Part shown: positions 25,150 to 33,922 of the stretch, piece after piece
Layout: the number at the start of each line of letters is the position of its first letter
How positions within the stretch are numbered: the stretch's first letter is position 1
Assembly: GCF_000719345.1 (NCBI RefSeq)
Contig: NZ_JOFX01000028.1
Coordinates: forward strand, 1-64,000
Source of the DNA: Streptomyces sp. NRRL F-2664
GTDB taxonomy: Bacteria; Actinomycetota; Actinomycetes; Streptomycetales; Streptomycetaceae
DNA: 64,000 nt
Direction: 5' to 3'
Translations under genes and position numbers: made by a program
Notes under the pieces: generated by a model
The model's database searches: none
Told to the model about the DNA's origin: nothing
The model's input: only the letters and a program-made list of their open reading frames with translations

Positions 25150-25605
25150 ATGCGGCTGACGCGATTCACCGACCTGGCCCTGCGCACCCTGATGCGCCTG
25201 GCCGTCGAGCAGGCGGACCTGCCGACCACGCGGGACGTGGCGGCGACGATGGAGGTCCCCTACACCCACACGGCCAAAGTGGTCGCCAGGCTGCAACACC
25301 TCGGCCTCGTCGAGGCGCGGCGCGGCCGCGGCGGCGGGCTCACGCTGACCGCCGCCGGACGGGCCGCATCGGTGGGCGCGGTGGTACGCGAACTGGAGGG
25401 CGCCGGCGACGTCGTGGACTGCGACGGCACCGCACCCTGCCCGCTGCGGGGCGCCTGCGTCCTGCGCGGGGCGTTGCGCCGTGCCCAGGAGGCGTTCTTC
25501 GCCGCCCTGGACCCGCTCACGGTGAACGACCTGGTGGCAGCCCCGACGGGCCCGCTCCTGCTGGGCCTTTCGAGCCGGGCGGCAAGGGGGGCCGAAGGTC
25601 CCTGA
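25150..25605 (+). CDS. nsrR: Nitric-oxide-sensing Rrf2 family repressor
   Basis: This 151-residue Rrf2 regulator has a winged HTH (about 1-80, TTRDVAATMEVPYTHTAKVV) and the cluster ligands Cys91, Cys97 and Cys103 (C-x5-C-x5-C). Asp8 is also present, matching the unusual Asp ligand of the S. coelicolor NsrR 4Fe-4S cluster. NO damages the cluster and releases DNA, derepressing the downstream NO dioxygenase. It starts at ATG 25150 with a palindromic site just upstream. The flavohemoglobin gene begins 160 bases after its stop. Confidence 0.94.
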   Translation: MRLTRFTDLALRTLMRLAVEQADLPTTRDVAATMEVPYTHTAKVVARLQHLGLVEARRGRGGGLTLTAAGRAASVGAVVRELEGAGDVVDCDGTAPCPLRGACVLRGALRRAQEAFFAALDPLTVNDLVAAPTGPLLLGLSSRAARGAEGP

Positions 25606-25716
25606 CCCCAGGGCCGAATGGCCGGTTATCACTACCCGTCGAGCCCCATAACCTCACCTCCGACGGGAGTTCGAACGCAAGTCCGCATCCCTGCGGACCC
25701 CTGCGAGCAAAAATAC

Positions 25717-25729
25717 GCATCTACGATGC
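25717..25729 (+). promoter_or_regulatory. NsrR-box-like palindrome upstream of the flavohemoglobin gene
   Basis: GCATC-TAC-GATGC (25717-25729) matches the core of the nsrR upstream site, with AT-rich flanks (AAATAC and CAATTATT). It lies 36 bases before the start codon, placed to block transcription. Confidence 0.75.
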
Positions 25730-25765
25730 CAATTATTGGCCCCGTTCCACCACGCGAGGAGTCCC

Positions 25766-26962
25766 ATGCTGTCCGAACAGTCGACCGCGACCGTCCGAGC
25801 CACCCTGCCCGTCGTGGGGGCGGCCATCGGCGACATCACGGACCTCTTCTACGCGAAGCTCTTCGATGCCCACCCGGAGCTGCTGCGGGACCTCTTCAAC
25901 CGGGGCAACCAGAACGCCGGCCTGCAGAAGCAGGCGCTCGCCGGCTCCATCGCGGCCTTCGCGACCCACCTCGTCGACCACCCGGAGACCCGCCCCGACG
26001 TGATGCTCGGCCGCATCGCGCACAAGCACGCCAGCCTCGGCGTCACCCGCGAGCAGTACGCCGTCGTCCACCGGTACCTCTTCGCGGCGATCGCCGAGAT
26101 CCTCGGCGAGGCCGTCACCCCCGAGGTCGCCCGGGCCTGGGACGAGGTCTACTGGCTGATGGCGAACGCCCTCGCCGCCATCGAGGAGCGCCTCTACGCC
26201 GGACACCGGATCGCCGCCGGTGACGTGTGGCGCGACTGGACCGTCACCGGCCGGTCGGAGGAGACCGCCGACTGCACCACCTTCCGCATCGCCCCGGCGG
26301 ACGGCGCCCCCGCACCCGCCCACCGGCCCGGCCAGTACGTCTCCGTCCAGGTCGAACTGCCGGACGGGGCCCGCCAGATCCGCCAGTACAGCCTCTCCGG
26401 CGCACCCGGCTCCACGGTCCGCGCGATCACCGTCAAACGGATTCACGGCCCGGCCGCCTCGGGTCCCGACGGCGAGGTCTCCCACCACCTGCACGCGCAC
26501 GTCCGGCCCGGCGACACGCTGCGGGTCTCCGCGCCGTACGGCGACCTCGTCCTGGACGACTCCGTCGGCCCGGTCCTGCTCGCCTCGGCTGGCATCGGCT
26601 GCACGCCGATGCTCTCGATGCTGGAGCACCTGGCCGAGACCGGGCACACCGCCCCGGTGACGGTCCTGCACGCCGACCGCTCCCCCGCGGACCACCCGCT
26701 GCGGGCCGACCACCGCGCCCTGACCCACAAGCTCGCCGACGCCTCGGCCCGCTTCTGGTACGAGGAGGATGCGGAGCCGGGCGACGGCACGGGCCTGATG
26801 GACCTGTCCGAGATCGCCGTCGCCCCGGGCACCCGGGCCTACCTGTGCGGGCCGCTGCCCTTCATGCGGTCCGTGCGCGGGCAGCTGCTCGCGAAGGGCG
26901 TGCCGGCCGCCGACATCCACTACGAGGTGTTCGGCCCCGACCTGTGGCTCGCTTCCGCATGA
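25766..26962 (+). CDS. hmp: Flavohemoglobin nitric oxide dioxygenase
   Basis: This 398-residue NO dioxygenase converts NO and oxygen to nitrate using NAD(P)H. The globin domain (1-140) has the proximal His region KHASLGVTREQYAVVHRYL. The FAD-binding domain (about 150-255) shows RQYSLSGAPG, and the NAD-binding domain (260-398) shows LLASAGIGCTPMLSML and YLCGPLPFM. It starts at ATG 25766 behind GAGGAG. It is paired with the NO-sensing repressor gene nsrR just upstream. Confidence 0.95.
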   Translation: MLSEQSTATVRATLPVVGAAIGDITDLFYAKLFDAHPELLRDLFNRGNQNAGLQKQALAGSIAAFATHLVDHPETRPDVMLGRIAHKHASLGVTREQYAVVHRYLFAAIAEILGEAVTPEVARAWDEVYWLMANALAAIEERLYAGHRIAAGDVWRDWTVTGRSEETADCTTFRIAPADGAPAPAHRPGQYVSVQVELPDGARQIRQYSLSGAPGSTVRAITVKRIHGPAASGPDGEVSHHLHAHVRPGDTLRVSAPYGDLVLDDSVGPVLLASAGIGCTPMLSMLEHLAETGHTAPVTVLHADRSPADHPLRADHRALTHKLADASARFWYEEDAEPGDGTGLMDLSEIAVAPGTRAYLCGPLPFMRSVRGQLLAKGVPAADIHYEVFGPDLWLASA

Positions 26963-27090
26963 GCCGTGTCCGGATCGGCTCGCTCACCGTACGAACACAC
27001 TAGCCGCGGAAGGTCCGCCTCCACTACACCGTAGCGTGATGGGGTGGGTACACAGGGTGTCCGCCCCGCACCGCAACGAAGGAGGCGGCC

Positions 27091-27681
27091 ATGGCCGCAC
27101 CCATGTCCGCGGACCGGTTCATCAACGCACTGAGGAACGAAGGCGTGACCGTCGTCGAGGTCGGCGCCTGGCGCACCCACAACCGCAACCACAAGGGCCC
27201 CTGGGGCCCTGTGCACGGGGTGATGATCCACCACACCGTCACGCGGGGCACCGCGTACAGCGTCGATCTCTGCCGCGACGGCCACAGCGCCCTCCCGGGA
27301 CCGCTCTGCCACGGCGTGATCGCCAAGGACGGCCGTGTCCACCTGGTCGGCTACGGCCGCGCCAACCACGCCGGCCTCGGCGACCCGGACGTCCTGGCGG
27401 CGGTGATCGCGGAACGCCGGCTCCCCCCGGACAACGAGGCGACCACCGACGGCAACCGCCACTTCTACGGCTTCGAGTGCGTGAACCTCGGCGACGGCGC
27501 GGACCCCTGGCCCCCGGCACAGATCGACGCCATAGCCCGCACGGCGGCGGCCCTGTGCCGCGTCCACCGCTGGACGGCCCGCTCGGTCATCGGCCACCGA
27601 GAATGGCAGCCGGGCAAGGTCGACCCCCGCGGCTTCACGATGGGCTCCCTCCGCGACCGCATCGCGGAACGGCTGAAGTAA
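27091..27681 (+). CDS. PGRP-type N-acetylmuramoyl-L-alanine amidase
   Basis: This 196-residue amidase_2/PGRP domain protein should cleave the amide between MurNAc and L-Ala. Zinc ligands are the first His of VMIHHTVT (about 49), a central H (NRHFYGFECVN region with the conserved Tyr) and His in SVIGHREWQPGKVDP with the adjacent Lys/Asp. No signal peptide is visible, so it may act after lysis, be secreted otherwise, or be phage-like in origin. It starts at ATG 27091 behind GAAGGAGG. Confidence 0.9.
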   Translation: MAAPMSADRFINALRNEGVTVVEVGAWRTHNRNHKGPWGPVHGVMIHHTVTRGTAYSVDLCRDGHSALPGPLCHGVIAKDGRVHLVGYGRANHAGLGDPDVLAAVIAERRLPPDNEATTDGNRHFYGFECVNLGDGADPWPPAQIDAIARTAAALCRVHRWTARSVIGHREWQPGKVDPRGFTMGSLRDRIAERLK

Positions 27682-27688
27682 CCACCGG

Positions 27689-27725
27689 GGCCCGGCACCG
27701 GGAGCACCCCTCCCGGTGCCGGGCC
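27689..27725 (+). terminator. Terminator after the amidase gene
   Basis: There is a perfect 15-bp stem, GGCCCGGCACCGGGA (27689-27703) against 27711-27725, with a 7-base loop, eight bases after the stop. Confidence 0.88.
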
Positions 27726-27917
27726 GACCGGTCGAACTCCGGGTCCGGCTGACTGCTCCCTGCGCACCTGGCGGTCCCTCCGCCGCACGGTGATCGCCTC
27801 CCTCTGCCCCGAGGGCCCCCAGGCCTGCGCCGTCCCGTGGATGGCCCTCTGACCGTCCGGCGCGGGTTTCAGCGGTCACGCCCGCGTCAGCCGCGGCGCG
27901 TGGGACGGAAGCGCCCT

Positions 27918-27932
27918 CACAATGGACGGGTG
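27918..27932 (+). promoter_or_regulatory. Leaderless -10 element for the PLP-enzyme gene
   Basis: CACAAT (27918-27923) is followed by six bases and then GTG 27930. No ribosome binding site is seen. Confidence 0.45.
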
Positions 27933-28838
27933 AACCGCCCCGCGAACCGTGACGTGCTCCTGCAGCCGCGTCCGCCGTCCCCGTTGCAGGAGGTCCGTGA
28001 CGAGCGGTTCGAGCGGCACGGGGTGCGGCTGCTGCTGAAGCGGGACGACCTGGTGCATCCGGAGCTGCCCGGCAACAAGTGGCGCAAGCTCGCGCCGAAC
28101 CTGCGGGCCGCCCTGGAAGCGGGACACGAGCGGCTGGTCACCTTCGGCGGGGCGTACTCGAACCACCTTCGGGCCACCGCGGCCGCCGGGCGGCTGCTGG
28201 GCATCGGGACGATCGGCATCGTCCGCGGCGACGAGCTGGCCGGCCGGCCGCTCAACGACTCCCTCGCCCGGTGCGCGGCGGACGGCATGCGGCTGCACTT
28301 CGTCTCCCGCTCCCGCTACCGGTCCAAGGCCGACCCGCAGGCGCTCCCCCTGCTGCTGGAGGAGGCGGGCGCGGCCGGCGCGTACGTGGTCCCCGAGGGC
28401 GGCAGCAACGCCCTCGCCCTGGCGGGCTGCGCGGATCTGGGCCGCGAGCTCCGCGGCGTCACCGACGTGGCGGCGGTGGCCTGCGGCACCGGCGGCACCC
28501 TGGCGGGCCTGGCCGCCGGCCTGGCAGCCGGGCAGCGGGCGCTGGGCGTCCCCGTCCTGGCCGGCGGCTTCCTGTCGGCGGAGATACGTTCCCTCCAGAC
28601 CGAGGCGTACGGCGGCCCGGTCGGCGACTGGGCTCTTGCCGAGGACTTCCACCACGGCGGCTACGCCCGCGTCCCGGCCGCCCTGGAGGTTTTCGCCGCC
28701 GACTTCGCCGCCCGCCACGGCTTCCCGGTGGAACGGATCTACGTGGCCAAACTCCTCTGGGCCCTGACCACCCTCACCGGGACCGGCACCTTCCCGCCCG
28801 GCACCACCCTCACCGCAGTCATCACCGGCCGCCCGTAG
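27930..28838 (+). CDS. PLP-dependent D-cysteine desulfhydrase / ACC deaminase family enzyme
   Basis: This 302-residue fold-type II PLP enzyme has its cofactor lysine in LPGNKWRKL, followed by the phosphate/substrate loops TFGGAYSNHLRA and AVACGTGGTLAGL. The family includes D-cysteine desulfhydrase and 1-aminocyclopropane-1-carboxylate deaminase. The active-site residues that separate these were not resolved by eye, so specificity is open. The start GTG 27930 is chosen for the -10-like CACAAT six bases upstream. It is convergent with the antiporter gene. Confidence 0.85.
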   Translation: MNRPANRDVLLQPRPPSPLQEVRDERFERHGVRLLLKRDDLVHPELPGNKWRKLAPNLRAALEAGHERLVTFGGAYSNHLRATAAAGRLLGIGTIGIVRGDELAGRPLNDSLARCAADGMRLHFVSRSRYRSKADPQALPLLLEEAGAAGAYVVPEGGSNALALAGCADLGRELRGVTDVAAVACGTGGTLAGLAAGLAAGQRALGVPVLAGGFLSAEIRSLQTEAYGGPVGDWALAEDFHHGGYARVPAALEVFAADFAARHGFPVERIYVAKLLWALTTLTGTGTFPPGTTLTAVITGRP

Positions 28839-28861
28839 CGAGAGCCGCAGAGGACGTGCCG

Positions 28862-30442
28862 TCAGGTCGACTCGCGGTACGCCGCCGCCTCCTCCAGGTC
28901 GAGCCGGCGCAGGAGCACCCGCAGCATCTCGTCGTCGATCCGCCGGGAGTCCCGCAGCGCGACGAAAACCTCCCGCTCCGCCTCGATCATCTCTCCCGCC
29001 AGCCGCCGGTAGATGTCGTCCGCGGACTCCCCCGTCAGCGGATTGACCTCTCCCAGGCGTTCCCACACCGCGTTGCGCCGCCGTTCCAGCACCGTCCGCA
29101 GGCGGTCGGCCAGCGGTGGCGGCAGCGTGGAGTTCTCCGGTTGCTCCAGCAGCTCGGCCAGCCGCTCCTCCGCCGCCCGCGAGGCCTCGCTCTGCGCCTG
29201 TGCCTCCGCCAGCGTCTCCGCCCGGACGTCCTTGGGCGGCAGCTTCAGCGCCTTGATCAGCGGCGGCAGCGTCAGCCCCTGCACCACCAGCGTCCCGATG
29301 ACCGTCGTGAAGGTCAGGAAGAGGATGAGGTCCCGGTGCGGTACGGAGATCGGTACGGAGAAGGCGATGGCCAGGGAGACGACACCCCGCATCCCGGCCC
29401 AGCCGACGATCACCGGGGCCTTCCAGTCGGTGTCCGGCTCGCGCGTCCGGATCCGCGGCGACATCCAGCGCGGTACGAAGGTCGCCGGAAACACCCACAC
29501 GAAGCGGGCCACCACCACGACGACGAATACCGCGACCGCGTACCAGGCCACGGCGGCACCCTCGTACTCCCCGAGCCCCCTGAGGACCACCGGCAGCTGG
29601 AGGCCGATCAACGCGAAGACGGCGGACTCCAGGACGAAGGCGACCATCTTCCACACCGCCTCCTCCTGGAGCCGCGTGGCGAAGTCGACCTGCCAGTTGC
29701 GGTGCCCCAGGTACAGCGCGACCACGACCACGGCCAGTACGCCGGACGCGTGCACCCGCTCGGCGGCCGCGTACGCCACGAAGGGGATCAGCAGCGACAG
29801 GGTGTTCTGCAGCAGCGGCTCCCGCATCCGCTTGCGCAGCTGGTGGATCGGGACCATCAGCAGCAGGCCGACGCCGACCCCGCCCACCGAGGCCAGCAGG
29901 AACTCGGCGATGCCGCCCGCCCAGCCGGCGCTCACCCCGACGGCGGCCGCCAGCGCCACCTTGTACGCGGTGATCGCGGTGGCGTCGTTGACCAGGGACT
30001 CGCCCTGCAGGATGGTGGTCAGCCGGTTCGGCAGGCCCAGTTTGCGGGCGATCGCCGTGGCCGCGACCGCGTCGGGCGGCGCGATCACCGCGCCCAGCAC
30101 CAGCGCCACCGGCAGGGACAGTCCCGGCACCACCAGGTACGCCGCGTACCCGACGGCGAGGGTGGCGAAGAGCACGTAGCCGACCGACAGCATCGCGATG
30201 GGCCTGATGTTGGCGCGCAGGTCCAGGTACGAACTGTCCACGGCGGCGGTGTACAGCAGCGGCGGGAGCAGCAGCGGCAGCACGATGTGCGGATCGAGCG
30301 CATAGGCGGGCACGCCGGGGACGTACGAGGCCGCCAGCCCCGCGGCGACGAGCAGGAGCGGTGCGGGCACCGGCGTGCGGCGGGCGAGGCCCGCCACGGC
30401 CGCGCTGCCCGCGACCAGCGCCACCAGCTGCAATACGTCCAT
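28862..30442 (-). CDS. CPA1-type Na+/H+ antiporter
   Basis: This 526-residue cation/proton antiporter has about twelve membrane helices (1-405). The ion-binding ND pair is in QGESLVNDATAI, after GAVIAPPDAVAA. A cytoplasmic C-terminal tail of ~110 residues is charged and helical (AEAQAQSEASRAAEERLAEL) and could regulate transport. The start is ATG 30442; upstream in-frame starts would add a poorly conserved leader that overlaps the divergent UBP gene. It exchanges Na+ or K+ for H+ across the cell membrane. Confidence 0.93.
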   Translation of the reverse strand: MDVLQLVALVAGSAAVAGLARRTPVPAPLLLVAAGLAASYVPGVPAYALDPHIVLPLLLPPLLYTAAVDSSYLDLRANIRPIAMLSVGYVLFATLAVGYAAYLVVPGLSLPVALVLGAVIAPPDAVAATAIARKLGLPNRLTTILQGESLVNDATAITAYKVALAAAVGVSAGWAGGIAEFLLASVGGVGVGLLLMVPIHQLRKRMREPLLQNTLSLLIPFVAYAAAERVHASGVLAVVVVALYLGHRNWQVDFATRLQEEAVWKMVAFVLESAVFALIGLQLPVVLRGLGEYEGAAVAWYAVAVFVVVVVARFVWVFPATFVPRWMSPRIRTREPDTDWKAPVIVGWAGMRGVVSLAIAFSVPISVPHRDLILFLTFTTVIGTLVVQGLTLPPLIKALKLPPKDVRAETLAEAQAQSEASRAAEERLAELLEQPENSTLPPPLADRLRTVLERRRNAVWERLGEVNPLTGESADDIYRRLAGEMIEAEREVFVALRDSRRIDDEMLRVLLRRLDLEEAAAYREST

Positions 30443-30497
30443 CGAAGATCCGTCCCGTGTCGTCGCGCGTCCGCACCCTGCCCGTACGCTGGCCATC

Positions 30498-30758
30498 ATG
30501 AGCGAGTGCATCCACGTTGCCGAACTGCCGCGCCCCGAGCCGGTCCCGTCTGCACGGACCTGCGCAGAATGTCTGGCGGTCGGCAGCCACCCGGTGCAGC
30601 TGCGGATGTGTCTGGGGTGCGGGCACGTGGCGTGCTGCGATTCCTCGCCGTTCCGGCACGCGACGGCGCACCACCACGAGACCGGCCATCCGGTGATGCG
30701 GAGCTTCGAGCCGGGAGAGACCTGGCGATGGTGTTTTGTCGACGGTTCGATCGTCTGA
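30498..30758 (+). CDS. UBP-type zinc finger protein
   Basis: This 86-residue protein is essentially one ZnF-UBP domain, with Cys/His ligands at CIH, CAEC, CLGCGHVACC and H-x-x-x-HHHETGHPV. In eukaryotes this fold binds ubiquitin C-termini; bacterial stand-alone copies have unknown ligands. The start ATG 30498 lies eight bases after TACGCT, so the message is possibly leaderless. It is divergent from the antiporter gene with only 55 bp between. Confidence 0.88.
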   Translation: MSECIHVAELPRPEPVPSARTCAECLAVGSHPVQLRMCLGCGHVACCDSSPFRHATAHHHETGHPVMRSFEPGETWRWCFVDGSIV

Positions 30759-30964
30759 GGCGGGGGTAGTTCAACCCTCCGCCGGTTCCCCTGATTTGAT
30801 CCCCGCAGACCTCTACCCACCGTGTGTGCCCATGGGCTTACCATCAGTCACTGGGCACAGGACAGGGTGCTCGGGGCGGGCGTCATGAGGGGTGCCGCGA
30901 CACGATCGCCCGGATCGCGGTAGCGTCACCGGCGAAAAGAGCTCGTACCACCTTGGAGGTGAGG

Positions 30965-31378
30965 GTGTCCCAGATCGCAGGCGACCCCGGGACTCAGGAC
31001 TTCGTGGAAGTCCGGCTGCCCGCTGCGGGTGCCTACCTGTCGGTGCTGCGGACGGCCACGGCCGGCCTCGCGGCACGTTTGGACTTCACCCTCGACGAGA
31101 TCGAGGACCTCCGCATCGCGGTGGACGAGGCCTGCGCGATCCTGCTCCAGCAGGCCGTGCCGGGCTCCGTCCTCAGCTGCGTCTTCCGGCTGATCGACGA
31201 TTCGCTGGAGGTGACCGTCTCGGCACCGACCACGGACGGGCGCGCGCCGGAGCGTGACACGTTCGCCTGGACGGTCCTGTCGGCGCTGGCCGGCAAGGTC
31301 GAGGCCACGGTCGAGGAGAACCGGACGGTGAGCATCAGCCTCTACAAACAACGCGGCGCGGGGCCAGGCCCGGCGTGA
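30965..31378 (+). CDS. Anti-sigma factor kinase-like protein (RsbW family)
   Basis: This 137-residue GHKL ATPase-fold protein starts at GTG 30965 behind TTGGAGGTGAGG. It has the N-box-like segment EDLRIAVDEACAILLQQ, but the later ATP-lid motif is weak. It immediately precedes the sigma-B-type gene and overlaps its first codon (GTGA). By position it matches the S. coelicolor anti-sigma-H protein (called UshX, PrsH or RsbH). It should hold SigH inactive until stress or development. Confidence 0.88.
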   Translation: MSQIAGDPGTQDFVEVRLPAAGAYLSVLRTATAGLAARLDFTLDEIEDLRIAVDEACAILLQQAVPGSVLSCVFRLIDDSLEVTVSAPTTDGRAPERDTFAWTVLSALAGKVEATVEENRTVSISLYKQRGAGPGPA

Positions 31379-32391
31379 GCGGCGGGGAGATCCCGGTGCG
31401 GGGCGGGGATCGGCCCCGGGTACGGCACGAGGTCGACGGCGGCATCCCCGAGCAGCAGCAGGCCCGGCCGCACCCGGCTGACGCGGATGCGGACAACGGC
31501 TTTTTGGACTCGGCGGAGCGACGGGCGGGCCCTATGAGCGAGAACCAGCACGACCAATCACAGCCGGTACAGCCACCGGAGACCGATGCGGCGGTCCCGG
31601 CGGCGGCGTTCCCGGTGCCCGTGGCACTGCCCGATCCGCGCGACCGCAGCAGTGCTCGGGCCCTGTTCGTCGAGCTGCGGGCCCTGCCCGACGGCTCGCC
31701 GGAGAAGGCGGAGCTGCGCAACCGGCTGGTGCGGATGCACCTGCCGCTCGTCGAGCACCTGGCGCGGCGCTTCCGCAACCGGGGTGAGCCGCTGGACGAC
31801 CTCACCCAGGTCGCGACGATCGGCCTCATCAAGTCGGTGGACCGGTTCGACCCGGACCGCGGGGTCGAGTTCTCCACGTACGCCACGCCCACCGTGGTCG
31901 GAGAGATCAAGCGCCATTTCCGCGACAAGGGCTGGGCGGTGCGGGTACCCCGGCGCCTGCAGGAGCTGCGGCTGTCGCTGACGACGGCCACGGCCGAGCT
32001 GTCCCAGCAGCACGGCCGTTCCCCGACCGTGCACGAACTGGCGGAGCGGCTCGGCATCTCCGAGGAGGAGGTACTGGAGGGCCTGGAGTCGGCGAACGCC
32101 TACAGCACGCTCTCCCTGGACGTCCCGGACACCGACGACGAGTCGCCGGCGGTCGCGGACACCCTGGGTGCGGAGGACGAGGCCCTGGAGGGCGTCGAGT
32201 ACCGCGAATCCCTCAAGCCGCTGCTGGAGGGGCTGCCCCCACGAGAGAAGCGGATCCTGCTGCTCCGCTTCTTCGGCAACATGACGCAGTCGCAGATCGC
32301 ACAGGAGGTCGGCATCTCACAGATGCACGTCTCCCGGCTGCTGGCGCGCACCTTGGCCCAGCTGCGGGAGAAGCTCCTCGTCGAGGAGTGA
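31375..32391 (+). CDS. sigH: Sigma-B/F/G-family sigma factor SigH
   Basis: This alternative sigma factor of the SigB/SigF group has region 2 with RMHLPLVEHLARRF and DLTQVATIGLIKSVDRFD, region 3, and region 4.2 with MTQSQIAQEVGISQMHVSRL. The GTG at 31375 overlaps the anti-sigma stop and gives 338 residues. An internal ATG at 31534 (MSENQHDQ) gives 285. In S. coelicolor SigH is made in several N-terminally different forms, so both starts may be used. It functions in osmotic stress and sporulation. Confidence 0.9.
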   Translation: MSGGEIPVRGGDRPRVRHEVDGGIPEQQQARPHPADADADNGFLDSAERRAGPMSENQHDQSQPVQPPETDAAVPAAAFPVPVALPDPRDRSSARALFVELRALPDGSPEKAELRNRLVRMHLPLVEHLARRFRNRGEPLDDLTQVATIGLIKSVDRFDPDRGVEFSTYATPTVVGEIKRHFRDKGWAVRVPRRLQELRLSLTTATAELSQQHGRSPTVHELAERLGISEEEVLEGLESANAYSTLSLDVPDTDDESPAVADTLGAEDEALEGVEYRESLKPLLEGLPPREKRILLLRFFGNMTQSQIAQEVGISQMHVSRLLARTLAQLREKLLVEE

Positions 32392-32398
32392 ACGGCGC

Positions 32399-32845
32399 TC
32401 AGGACGCGGACGGCCCTCCGATACCGAGGGCCTCCGTCGCCGTCGGGTTCACCAGGAGGGCCACGACGGCCACCGCGGCGACGGCGAGGGCCGCTGCGGC
32501 GGCGGTCATGGCGCCGCCGGTGGTGTAGAGCGTCCAGGCCACGGGCAGGGCCATCAGCTGCGTGATCAGGGCCGGACCGCGGCTCCAGCGGCGGCCCAGG
32601 CGCAGCCCGCGGGCGGCGACCAGCGGCAGCGCGGCGAGCGCCAGCAGGGTGATGCCGCCCGTCTCGGCCTGCTGCGGGGAGTCGGGGTCGCCGGCGATGC
32701 CGACGAACAGCATGTACACGCCGAGGCCGGCGAGCGCGAGACCCTCCAGAGCGGTGAGCACGGCCGCGGCGGTCAGCCGGCGGGGCAGCGCGGTGGGCGC
32801 TTCGGCGGTGGGGGCGGGGGCGTTCGCGGGCTGCTTCTTACTCAC
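32399..32845 (-). CDS. Small four-helix membrane protein
   Basis: This 148-residue protein starts at GTG 32845 with MSKKQPANAPAPTAE, a charged cytoplasmic tail, followed by four hydrophobic segments (about 28-50, 62-78, 85-105, 112-130). No known domain is recognised. It is convergent with sigH with seven bases between. The -10-like TACCCT lies six bases before the GTG, suggesting a leaderless message. An upstream frame extension overlaps the lipid kinase gene and is not supported. Confidence 0.78.
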   Translation of the reverse strand: MSKKQPANAPAPTAEAPTALPRRLTAAAVLTALEGLALAGLGVYMLFVGIAGDPDSPQQAETGGITLLALAALPLVAARGLRLGRRWSRGPALITQLMALPVAWTLYTTGGAMTAAAAALAVAAVAVVALLVNPTATEALGIGGPSAS

Positions 32846-32857
32846 CCCTGCAGGGTA
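32846..32857 (-). promoter_or_regulatory. Leaderless -10 element for the small membrane protein
   Basis: On the minus strand TACCCT (32857-32852) is followed by six bases and then GTG 32845. Confidence 0.45.
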
Positions 32858-32916
32858 GCGGCGGCCCGCGCGGGCCGGAGGGGACGGGCAGTAGGGTCGG
32901 CGCGCGGACGGGTGGG

Positions 32917-32932
32917 TAGTCTGGCGCACATG
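32917..32932 (+). promoter_or_regulatory. Leaderless -10 element for the lipid kinase gene
   Basis: TAGTCT (32917-32922) is followed by seven bases and then ATG 32930. No ribosome binding site is present. Confidence 0.5.
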
Positions 32933-33895
32933 CGTGCACTTCTCGTGGCCAACCCAGCAGCGACGACCACCAGTGCGCGCACGCGCGACGTCCTGATCCA
33001 TGCCCTGGCCAGCGAAATGAAGCTGGAGGCGGTCACGACCGAGTACCGCGGGCACGCCCGGGACCTGGGGCGCAGGGCCACCCACGAGGGGCTGGATCTG
33101 GTGGTCGCCCTCGGCGGCGACGGCACGGTCAACGAGGTGGTGAACGGGCTCCTGCACAACGGGCCCGATCCGGACCGGCTGCCCCGCCTGGCCGTGGTCC
33201 CCGGAGGCTCCACCAACGTGTTCGCCCGCGCCCTCGGGCTGCCGAACGACGCGGTCGAGGCGACGGGCGCGCTGCTCGACGCGCTGCGCGAGGAACGCGA
33301 GCGGACGGTCGGCCTGGGTCTGGCTGCGGGCACTCCGGGCACGGAGGACGAGTCGGTCCCGGCCCGCTGGTTCACCTTCTGCGCGGGCTTCGGTTTCGAC
33401 GCGGGTGTCGTGGGGCGGGTCGAGCAGCAGCGCGAGCGCGGCAAGCGCTCGACGCACGCCCTGTACGTACGACAGCTGATGCGGCAGTTCTGGGAGGAGC
33501 CGAACCGCCGGCAGGGCACGGTGACGCTGGAGCGCCCCGGCGCCGATCCGGTGAGGGACCTGGTGCTGTCCATAGTGTGCAACACCTCACCCTGGACGTA
33601 TCTGGGGAATCGTCCGCTTTACGCCTCGCCGGAGGCGTCGTTCGATACTGCGCTTGACGTATTGGCACTCAACCGTTTGTCAACTCCGGCCATCGCGCGC
33701 TACGCGACACAGCTCCTGACCTCCACTCCTGAGCGGGGTCCACACGGCAAGCACGCGGTGTCTCTGCACGATCTGACCGACTTCACCTTGCATTCGAAGG
33801 TTCCCCTCCCGTTCCAGATGGACGGTGATCACCTCGGACTGCGCACCAGCGTTCGGTTCACAGGCGTACGCCGTGCACTGCGTGTGATTGTGTGA
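32930..33895 (+). CDS. Diacylglycerol/lipid kinase family protein
   Basis: This 321-residue DAGK-catalytic-domain protein begins RALLVANPAATTT, with the nucleotide loop ALGGDGTVNEVVNGLL and the acceptor-side segment VVPGGSTNVFARALGLP. It phosphorylates a lipid such as diacylglycerol or a sphingoid base; the substrate is not evident. No signal peptide is seen, so it acts at the inner membrane face. It starts at ATG 32930, seven bases after TAGTCT. Confidence 0.9.
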   Translation: MRALLVANPAATTTSARTRDVLIHALASEMKLEAVTTEYRGHARDLGRRATHEGLDLVVALGGDGTVNEVVNGLLHNGPDPDRLPRLAVVPGGSTNVFARALGLPNDAVEATGALLDALREERERTVGLGLAAGTPGTEDESVPARWFTFCAGFGFDAGVVGRVEQQRERGKRSTHALYVRQLMRQFWEEPNRRQGTVTLERPGADPVRDLVLSIVCNTSPWTYLGNRPLYASPEASFDTALDVLALNRLSTPAIARYATQLLTSTPERGPHGKHAVSLHDLTDFTLHSKVPLPFQMDGDHLGLRTSVRFTGVRRALRVIV

Positions 33896-33922
33896 GTAGA
33901 AGGGCCCGCAGGCCTTTCACTC
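33894..33922 (+). terminator. Weak terminator-like hairpin after the lipid kinase
   Basis: GAGT-AG-AAGGGCC (33894-33906) pairs imperfectly with GGCCTTT-C-ACTC (33911-33922), with a CGCA loop, overlapping the stop codon. Confidence 0.45.

Noticed and set aside
27091..27681. Amidase as evidence of a prophage
   Set aside because: No other phage genes lie nearby; PGRP amidases also occur as chromosomal genes in Streptomyces.
27726..27929. Short plus-strand frame ending near 27852
   Set aside because: It lacks a start with a ribosome binding site and any family likeness; the gap otherwise holds only the promoter of the next gene.
30759..30964. BldD-type or sigma-B-type promoter motif upstream of the anti-sigma/sigH pair
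   Set aside because: Partial half-sites (for example near 30846) are present, but no full dyad or matched -35/-10 pair could be defended by eye.
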